DNA from: SFJ001 sp045118955
GTDB taxonomy: Bacteria > Bacillota > Clostridia > Oscillospirales > Ruminococcaceae
DNA: 7,801 nt
Assembly (NCBI GenBank): GCA_045118955.1
Contig: JBGVKB010000038.1
Coordinates: forward strand, 1-7,801
Reading direction: 5' to 3'
Shown here: positions 1-4,296 of the stretch, one piece after another
Layout of the letters: each line of letters starts with the position of its first letter
How positions within the stretch are numbered: the first letter of the stretch is position 1
The notes under the pieces: model-generated
Databases searched by the model: none
Told to the model about the DNA's origin: nothing
What the model saw: the letters and a program-made list of their open reading frames with translations, nothing else
Translations under genes and position numbers: made by a program

Positions 1-671
1 CCGTTCTCATCGTAGTGGTGGTGATGCTCGTGGGCGGCGGCGCGGGCCTGCTCCAGCAGGGCCTGCACAAAGTCGTCCTCGCTCTCCATGGCGGCGACGA
101 TCTGGGCGCCGGTGAGCTGATCCCAGTCGGTGGTCACGATGGTGGCCTTGGCGTTCTTGCCGCGCAGCAGCTCCACCGCCTTGGCGATCTTGGCCTCGTC
201 CGCGGTGCCGGTGCGGCTCAGCAGAATGGTGGAGGCGTGCTCGATCTGGTCGTTGTAGAACTCACCGAAGTTCTTCATATACAGGCGCACCTTGTTCACG
301 TCGGCCACGGTGACGAAGCTGTTCAGCTTCACGTCCTCCTCCTCGGCCACGGTCTCCACGGCGCGGGTCACGTCGCTGAGCTTGCCCACGCCGGAAGGCT
401 CGATCAGGATGCGGTCGGGGCGGTACTGCTCCACCACCTGCTTCAGAGCAACGCGGAAGTCGCCCACCAGACTGCAGCAGATGCAGCCGGAGTTCATCTC
501 GGTGATCTCGATGCCGGCCTCCTTCAGGAAGCCGCCGTCGATGCCGATCTCACCGAACTCGTTCTCGATCAGCACGATCTGCTCGCCCTTGAAGGCCTCC
601 GCGATCAGCTTCTTGATCAGGGTCGTCTTGCCGGCACCCAGAAAGCCGGAAAAAATGTCGATCTTAGTCAT
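1..671 (-). CDS. COG0523/CobW-family GTPase (putative metallochaperone), C-terminus cut by window edge
   Basis: The visible part is 223 residues. Seen: Walker A GFLGAGKTT at residues 9-17, the family-defining cysteine motif CICC at 63-66 (metal site in COG0523 proteins), a Walker B-like ILIEPSG at 88-94, and a histidine cluster HEHHHH at 214-219 just before the window ends. The usual base-recognition NKxD is replaced by SRTG at 152-155. Family knowledge: COG0523 GTPases couple GTP hydrolysis to delivery of zinc, cobalt or other metals to client proteins in the cytoplasm, and histidine-rich segments are common in them. The CobW C-terminal domain lies beyond the edge. The ATG at 671-669 is chosen because AGAGAGG lies about 10 bases upstream and the Walker A follows immediately. 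The metal is unknown; zinc is the commonest case. Family assignment is firm, client protein unknown. Confidence 0.93.
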   Translation of the reverse strand, partial: MTKIDIFSGFLGAGKTTLIKKLIAEAFKGEQIVLIENEFGEIGIDGGFLKEAGIEITEMNSGCICCSLVGDFRVALKQVVEQYRPDRILIEPSGVGKLSDVTRAVETVAEEEDVKLNSFVTVADVNKVRLYMKNFGEFYNDQIEHASTILLSRTGTADEAKIAKAVELLRGKNAKATIVTTDWDQLTGAQIVAAMESEDDFVQALLEQARAAAHEHHHHYDEN

Positions 672-688
672 TTGTTTAATACCTCTCT

Positions 689-740
689 GCGGCCATGCGG
701 GCCGCCTGTCTTTGGTTCTATGTGGGCCGCGGTATGCGGC
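689..740 (-). promoter_or_regulatory. Structured 5' leader of the GTPase gene (two short hairpins)
   Basis: Two perfect inverted repeats lie in the predicted untranslated leader: GCGGCC/GGCCGC with a 5-base loop (689-705), directly abutting the ribosome binding site, and GCCGC/GCGGC with a 5-base loop (726-740). Neither has a T tract, so they are not simple terminators. They could affect ribosome access or message stability. No known riboswitch class was recognised, and GC-rich sequence makes short hairpins common. Confidence 0.35.
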
Positions 741-765
741 AAAAGAATGCTTCTTTACCTCTAAT

Positions 766-774
766 ATTATAACA
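766..774 (-). promoter_or_regulatory. Extended -10 promoter of the COG0523 GTPase gene
   Basis: On the minus strand the sequence reads TGTTATAAT (774 to 766), a perfect TATAAT with the TG extension that can compensate for a poor -35. Nothing resembling TTGACA sits at the normal 16-18 base distance; a TTGACA at 784-779 is only 7 bases upstream and cannot be its partner. Transcription would start near 759, giving a leader of about 88 bases. Confidence 0.5.
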
Positions 775-896
775 AACCTGTCAACTGGCAAAAGGCCGAA
801 TCAGGGCGTTTTTTCACCCCTGGGATTGCCCGATTTCGCCAGTTTGACCCATACCTCCCCGCCGGCTGAAAAACGATTTGTCTCTATGCGCGAATT

Positions 897-926
897 TTGA
901 AACATTTTGTCGAGTTATATCGTAAT
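897..926 (+). promoter_or_regulatory. Weak candidate promoter for the amidase gene
   Basis: TTGAAA at 897-902 is followed after 18 bases by CGTAAT at 921-926, matching four of six -10 positions, in a locally AT-rich stretch. The match is mediocre and other AT-rich hexamers nearby could serve instead. Confidence 0.3.
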
Positions 927-956
927 TATTTTAAACGATCCCGTAAAAAACGCCGC

Positions 957-963
957 AAAGGAG
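957..963 (+). promoter_or_regulatory. Ribosome binding site that decides the amidase start (GTG at 973)
   Basis: AAAGGAG is 9 bases upstream of the GTG at 973, ideal spacing. The longer reading from TTG at 907 has no Shine-Dalgarno sequence. Starting at GTG also gives a conventional type II membrane anchor: a basic tail followed by one hydrophobic segment. Confidence 0.75.
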
Positions 964-972
964 CTTCCCGCC

Positions 973-1746
973 GTGACCGAACAGGAATACTTCCGCAGCC
1001 GCCGGGCGCGCCGCGCCCACCCCGACCGCAAGACCCTCACCCGACGCCGTGCCCTGCTGATCACGGCGCTGCTGCTTCTTCTGGGCGGCGCGTATCTGGC
1101 GGGCCGACTGCTGCCGGCGCGGGACGAGCCGCCCTGGGTCATCGCCATCGACCCGGGCCACGGCGGCAAGGATCTGGGCGCGGTGGGGCTTGTGAATGAG
1201 ATCGACCTGACCATGGCCACCGCCCGGGCGCTGTACGAGCTGCTGGAGGCCGACCCGGACTTCATCCCTCTGCTCACCCACGAAGGGGAGGGCGGCAGCA
1301 CCAAGGCGCGGGCAAAGACCGCCGACCGCAGACGCGCCGACCTGTTTTTGTCCATCCACGGCAATTCCGACCCCACCGGCGAGGGCAAGGGGTTCGAGTG
1401 CTTCCCCGAGCTGCCCGGCCACGGGCGGCACAAGGAGAGCCTGCGGTTCGCCAAGCTGGTATGCCGGCAGATGGAGCCGATCAGCGCCCGGATGCGGGGC
1501 GACGGCGGCATCCGCTACGCCTATTACGACGACAGCGACACCAAGCACATCGTGGAGGCCTACGCCGCCGAGGGCATTGAGGAGCTGAGCTTCGGGGTGC
1601 TGGAGAACACCCGCTGCCCCGCCCTGCTGGTGGAGCAGTGCTTTGTGACCAATCAGGAGGATGTGGACGCCTTCTGTACCGAGGAGGGCATCCGGACTGC
1701 CGCCGAGGCCTATTACCGGGCCATCCGTGAATATTTCGGCCGATGA
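973..1746 (+). CDS. N-acetylmuramoyl-L-alanine amidase (Amidase_3), membrane-anchored
   Basis: This 257-residue protein would cleave the bond between N-acetylmuramic acid and the L-alanine of peptidoglycan stem peptides, acting outside the membrane. Residues 1-26 are short and arginine-rich, 27-47 form one hydrophobic segment (LLITALLLLLGGAYLAG) and the rest is the catalytic domain. The Amidase_3 zinc ligands are in place: His63 in IDPGHGGKDLGA, Glu76 in VNEIDLT and His129 in LSIHGNSD; the catalytic Glu221 lies in LLVEQCFVTN. The hydrophobic segment lacks an obvious signal peptidase site, so a signal anchor is favoured. The overall design (short, single anchor, no cell-wall binding repeats) resembles CwlD-type amidases, but sporulation specificity cannot be inferred. 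It forms a single-gene unit with its own terminator, divergent from the GTPase. The GTG start is supported by AAAGGAG 9 bases upstream. Confidence 0.92.
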   Translation: MTEQEYFRSRRARRAHPDRKTLTRRRALLITALLLLLGGAYLAGRLLPARDEPPWVIAIDPGHGGKDLGAVGLVNEIDLTMATARALYELLEADPDFIPLLTHEGEGGSTKARAKTADRRRADLFLSIHGNSDPTGEGKGFECFPELPGHGRHKESLRFAKLVCRQMEPISARMRGDGGIRYAYYDDSDTKHIVEAYAAEGIEELSFGVLENTRCPALLVEQCFVTNQEDVDAFCTEEGIRTAAEAYYRAIREYFGR

Positions 1747-1767
1747 TACGAACCTTCATTCCGCACT

Positions 1768-1789
1768 GCGCCCTTCGGGGCGCTTTTTT
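1768..1789 (+). terminator. Rho-independent terminator of the amidase gene
   Basis: GCGCCC (1768-1773) and GGGCGC (1778-1783) pair perfectly around a very stable TTCG tetraloop, followed at once by six T (1784-1789). It starts 21 bases after the amidase stop codon. Confidence 0.9.
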
Positions 1790-1858
1790 GCGCAAACACA
1801 GTTCCTATCCACAAGGGGCTTTGTTATAAAGTTTTCCCAACTTGTTCCCCTCCGGACG

Positions 1859-1886
1859 TTGACTTTTATAACAGAAATGTTATGAT
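1859..1886 (+). promoter_or_regulatory. Sigma-A type promoter of the LysR-family gene
   Basis: TTGACT (1859-1864), a 16-base spacer and TATGAT (1881-1886) match the vegetative consensus well. Transcription would start near 1893, leaving a leader of about 50 bases before the ATG at 1945. Confidence 0.7.
1868..1883 (+). promoter_or_regulatory. Probable operator: palindrome ATAACA-GAAA-TGTTAT inside the lysR promoter
   Basis: A perfect 6+6 base inverted repeat with a 4-base centre spans the spacer and enters the -10 hexamer. A regulator bound here would block RNA polymerase, as in the negative autoregulation common for LysR-type genes. The half-site GTTAT recurs singly at 1823-1827 and 1902-1906. 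The spacing is not the classic T-N11-A, so assignment to this regulator is inferred from position. Confidence 0.45.
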
Positions 1887-1944
1887 ATTCCCAGCATCTC
1901 TGTTATATTGCATGGAATAGATTGCGACGACCGGAGGACCTTGT

Positions 1945-2844
1945 ATGAATCTGAAACAGGCCCGTTACATGAAGACCATCGCGCAGGAGGGCAGCATCAC
2001 CGCGGCCGCCAAAAAGCTGTACGTCAGCCAGCCCTCCCTGAGCCAGATGCTGCGGCAGGTGGAGACCGAGCTGGGTCTGCCCATCTTCGACCGCAGCGTG
2101 TCGCCCTTCCGGCTGACCTACGCGGGCGAGCAGTACCTGCGCACCGCCCAGATCATGCTGGCCGCCGCCGAACGGCTGGAGAACCAGCTTCGGGAGATCA
2201 AGCAGGAAAACACCGGCCGCCTGCGGCTGGGCATCAGCGTGCAGCGGGCCATACAGGTGCTGCCCGCCGCCCTGCCTCGCTTTTGGGAGCAGTACCCCAG
2301 CGTGTCGGTGGAGCTGACCGAGGCCGGCAGCACCAAGCTGGAGGACATGGTGCGGGACGGCCGACTGGACATGGCATTGGCCGCCGTCGCCTCTGCCAGC
2401 CCCCATCTGACCTACGAGCTGATCGAGCAGGAGGTCATCGGCATTCTGGCGGGCGCGGGCAGCAAGCTGGCGCAGAACCAGCCCGCCGGCACCCTTGTGA
2501 CGCTGGAGGACGCCCGGGAGGACACCTTCATCAGCCTGAAGCAGGGCCACAGCGTGCGGCAGGTGCAGGACAAGCTGTTCCGCACCGCGGGCATCCGCCC
2601 CCGCGTCCTGCTGGAGAGCGACAGCATGGAGGTGGCCAAGCGGGTGGCGCTGGGCACCGGGAGCTGCCTGCTCTGCTCCAACATCTACATGGACGATCTG
2701 GTGCGCCGCAAGGGCGGCGCCTTCTACCCGCTGAAAAACTACGAGAACCGCCGCCACTTCTATGTGTGCTACCGCAAGGACGAGTACCTGCCCCGGTATA
2801 TGCGGGACTTCATCCAGATCACCGGCGAGGTGCTGAGCCGCTGA
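1945..2844 (+). CDS. LysR-type transcriptional regulator
   Basis: The 299-residue length is typical of the family. Residues 1-60 form the winged helix-turn-helix, with the signature SITAAAKKLYVSQPSLSQ (18-35) followed by LRQVETELGLPIFDR (36-50). A linker helix runs to about residue 88, then the periplasmic-binding-protein-like effector domain (RLRLGISVQRAIQVLP onward) runs to the end. LysR regulators act as dimers of dimers and respond to a small ligand, which cannot be predicted here. The start is supported by CGGAGGA 6 bases upstream of the ATG. The gene has its own promoter with an overlapping palindrome, suggesting autorepression. It lies upstream of, and in the same direction as, the flavoprotein and hydrolase genes, which it probably controls; this linkage is inferred from position because LysR targets are more often divergent. 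Confidence 0.93.
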   Translation: MNLKQARYMKTIAQEGSITAAAKKLYVSQPSLSQMLRQVETELGLPIFDRSVSPFRLTYAGEQYLRTAQIMLAAAERLENQLREIKQENTGRLRLGISVQRAIQVLPAALPRFWEQYPSVSVELTEAGSTKLEDMVRDGRLDMALAAVASASPHLTYELIEQEVIGILAGAGSKLAQNQPAGTLVTLEDAREDTFISLKQGHSVRQVQDKLFRTAGIRPRVLLESDSMEVAKRVALGTGSCLLCSNIYMDDLVRRKGGAFYPLKNYENRRHFYVCYRKDEYLPRYMRDFIQITGEVLSR

Positions 2845-2860
2845 GCGGGCCATTTCGCGG

Positions 2861-2888
2861 TTGCATTTTCATATGCTGGTGATAGAAT
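2861..2888 (+). promoter_or_regulatory. Promoter of the flavoprotein-hydrolase unit
   Basis: TTGCAT (2861-2866), a 16-base spacer and TAGAAT (2883-2888) lie in the 81-base gap after the lysR stop codon. No terminator is visible after lysR, so the two genes may also receive readthrough from it. Confidence 0.55.
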
Positions 2889-2925
2889 CAATTCAACAGG
2901 CTTTGAACAAGAGGAGTGGAACACC

Positions 2926-3546
2926 ATGAAGGTATTGCTTGTGAACGGCAGCCCCCGCCCGGCGGGCTGCACCTACACCGCCCTGAGCGAGATCGCCGCC
3001 GAGCTGGAGCAGTGCGGCGTGCAGGCGGAGATCTTTCAGGCCGGGGCCGCCCCCATCGGCGGCTGCATCGGCTGCGGCGGCTGCGCGGGCAAGGGCGCGT
3101 GCGTCTTTGGCGGCCCGGTGAACGAGCTGATCGAGAAGGCAAAAACCGCCGACGGCTTCATCTTCGGCACCCCGGTACACTACGCCTCCGCTTCGGGGGC
3201 GCTCACCTCCCTGCTGGATCGGGCGTTCTATGCCGGCAGCGGGAACTTCCGGTTCAAGCCGGGCGCAGCCGTGGCCAGCGCCCGCCGGGCGGGCACCACC
3301 GCCGCGCTGGATCAGGTGCAGAAATATTTCACCATCACCAATATGCCCATCGTGGGCAGCCAATACTGGAACATGGTACACGGCAACACCCCCGACGAGG
3401 TGCGGCAGGACGCAGAGGGTCTGCAGACCCTGCGGCAGCTTGCCCGCAACATGGCGTGGCTGCTGAAGTGCATCGAGGCCGGCCGCGCCGCCGGCGTGCC
3501 CATGCCCGGGGAAGAGCCTCGGATGAGAACCAACTTCATTCGCTGA
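2926..3546 (+). CDS. Flavodoxin-like NAD(P)H-dependent reductase, iron-sulfur flavoprotein type
   Basis: This 206-residue cytosolic protein has a flavodoxin fold. The N-terminal MKVLLVNGSPRPAGCT contains the FMN-phosphate loop (residues 7-16). Four cysteines at 47, 50, 53 and 59 form C-x2-C-x2-C-x5-C, the compact motif that holds a 4Fe-4S cluster in iron-sulfur flavoproteins. GTPVHYASASGALTSLLDRA (81-100) is the second flavin-contacting segment, and the protein ends in the TNFIR tail common in this subgroup. Family members move electrons from NAD(P)H or ferredoxin to quinones, nitro compounds, oxygen species or unknown acceptors; the substrate here cannot be told. AGAGGAG is 9 bases before the ATG. 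It lies 21 bases upstream of the alpha/beta hydrolase gene, clearly in one transcript, and just after the LysR gene. Confidence 0.88.
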   Translation: MKVLLVNGSPRPAGCTYTALSEIAAELEQCGVQAEIFQAGAAPIGGCIGCGGCAGKGACVFGGPVNELIEKAKTADGFIFGTPVHYASASGALTSLLDRAFYAGSGNFRFKPGAAVASARRAGTTAALDQVQKYFTITNMPIVGSQYWNMVHGNTPDEVRQDAEGLQTLRQLARNMAWLLKCIEAGRAAGVPMPGEEPRMRTNFIR

Positions 3547-3567
3547 CAGGCGGGAAAGGAATGCCCC

Positions 3568-4248
3568 ATGTTCGTCAAAGTAAACGATGTTAAGCTGTAT
3601 TATGAAGTGGCCGGCCAGGGCCGCCCGTTCCTTCTGGTGCACGGCAACGGCGAGGATCACACCATCTTCGACAAGCTCGTTGCCCAACTTGCCCCCCACT
3701 ACACCGTCTACGCGCTGGACAGCCGCGGCCACGGCAAGAGCGACCGGGTGCCGGTGCTGCGCTACACCGAGATGGCGGAGGACGTGGCCGCCTTCATCAA
3801 GGCGCTTGGGCTGGAGAAGCCCCTGTACTACGGCTTTTCGGACGGCGGCATCATCGGCCTGATCCTTGCCTCGCAGCACCCCGGCCTGCTGGAGAAGCTG
3901 GTGGTGAGCGGTGCCAACACCACCCCCGAGGCGGTGAAGCCCTGGGTGCGCCGCACCATGAAGCTGATGAACCGCCTGCGCCCCGATCCGCTGCTGGAGC
4001 TGATGATCACCCAGCCCCACATCGCCCCCGCCCAGCTCAAGCGCATCGACGTGCCCACGCTGGTGCTGGCCGGTGAGAAGGATCTGATCAGCGAGGAGCA
4101 CACCCGCGCCCTCGCCGCCGCCATCCCCGGCGCGCGGCTGCTGATCCTGCCCGGCGAGACCCACGGCAGCTATGTGGTACACAGCGACAAGCCCTACGCC
4201 GCCATGCAGTCCTTCATTGAGGATCCCGCGCCCCGCATTTTCGAGTAA
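3568..4248 (+). CDS. Small alpha/beta hydrolase
   Basis: The 226-residue protein has the alpha/beta-hydrolase core and no signal peptide. Seen: oxyanion-hole segment LVHGNGED (23-30), DSRGHGKSDR (51-60), nucleophile elbow GFSDGG with Ser91, acid Asp172 in LAGEKDLI and base His199 in GETHGSYV, so the catalytic triad looks intact. The lid between about residues 115 and 160 is short, which makes the protein smaller than the usual 250-290 residues and suggests a relatively open active site. Family members cleave esters, lactones, thioesters or C-C bonds; no specific substrate can be assigned. AAAGGA lies 7 bases upstream of the ATG. Co-transcription with the flavoprotein suggests successive reduction and hydrolysis of one class of compound, which is inference. 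Confidence 0.88.
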   Translation: MFVKVNDVKLYYEVAGQGRPFLLVHGNGEDHTIFDKLVAQLAPHYTVYALDSRGHGKSDRVPVLRYTEMAEDVAAFIKALGLEKPLYYGFSDGGIIGLILASQHPGLLEKLVVSGANTTPEAVKPWVRRTMKLMNRLRPDPLLELMITQPHIAPAQLKRIDVPTLVLAGEKDLISEEHTRALAAAIPGARLLILPGETHGSYVVHSDKPYAAMQSFIEDPAPRIFE

Positions 4249-4252
4249 GCAA

Positions 4253-4292
4253 AACAGGAGCCGCCCCGTGTGGGGCGGCTCCTGTTGTTTTT
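4253..4292. terminator. Bidirectional rho-independent terminator between convergent genes
   Basis: A perfect 15-base-pair stem (4253-4267 with 4272-4286) closes a GTGT loop. On the plus strand it is followed by a T-rich run (TTGTTTTT), ending the hydrolase unit. Read on the minus strand it is followed by TTTT (4254-4251), only a few bases after the stop codon of the TIR-LRR gene. It therefore serves both transcripts. Confidence 0.88.
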
Positions 4293-4296
4293 GTGG

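Larger units (their letters stand above)
672..972. other. Divergent intergenic region between the GTPase and amidase genes
   Basis: This 301-base stretch has no convincing gene. The GTPase side (672-784) holds a probable extended -10 promoter and a GC-rich leader with two short hairpins. The amidase side (about 890-950) is AT-rich and probably holds its promoter and leader. A TTG at 907 opens the amidase frame in phase, but it has no ribosome binding site and would add an atypical hydrophobic leader, so it is read as untranslated leader. The middle (785-890) shows nothing recognisable. Confidence 0.6.

Noticed and set aside
779..784. TTGACA (minus strand) as the -35 of the GTPase promoter
   Set aside because: It is only 7 bases from the TATAAT at 771-766, and no -10-like hexamer lies 16-18 bases downstream of it.
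907..972. TTG at 907 as the amidase start
   Set aside because: There is no Shine-Dalgarno sequence before it, while GTG at 973 has AAAGGAG at the ideal distance and gives a normal basic tail plus membrane anchor.
1912..1920. ATG-GAA-TAG mini-frame in the lysR leader as a regulatory upstream peptide
   Set aside because: It is only two sense codons with no ribosome binding site; chance is the simplest explanation.
1903..2853. A 316-codon minus-strand open frame opposite lysR
   Set aside because: The LysR domains are unmistakable on the plus strand; the antisense product is His/Leu/Gly-rich with no domain.
2893..4182. A 429-codon open frame on the minus strand opposite the flavoprotein and hydrolase genes
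   Set aside because: It spans two well-supported plus-strand genes and the gap between them, has no ribosome binding site and a low-complexity His/Ala/Gly/Leu composition typical of the antisense frame of GC-rich codons.
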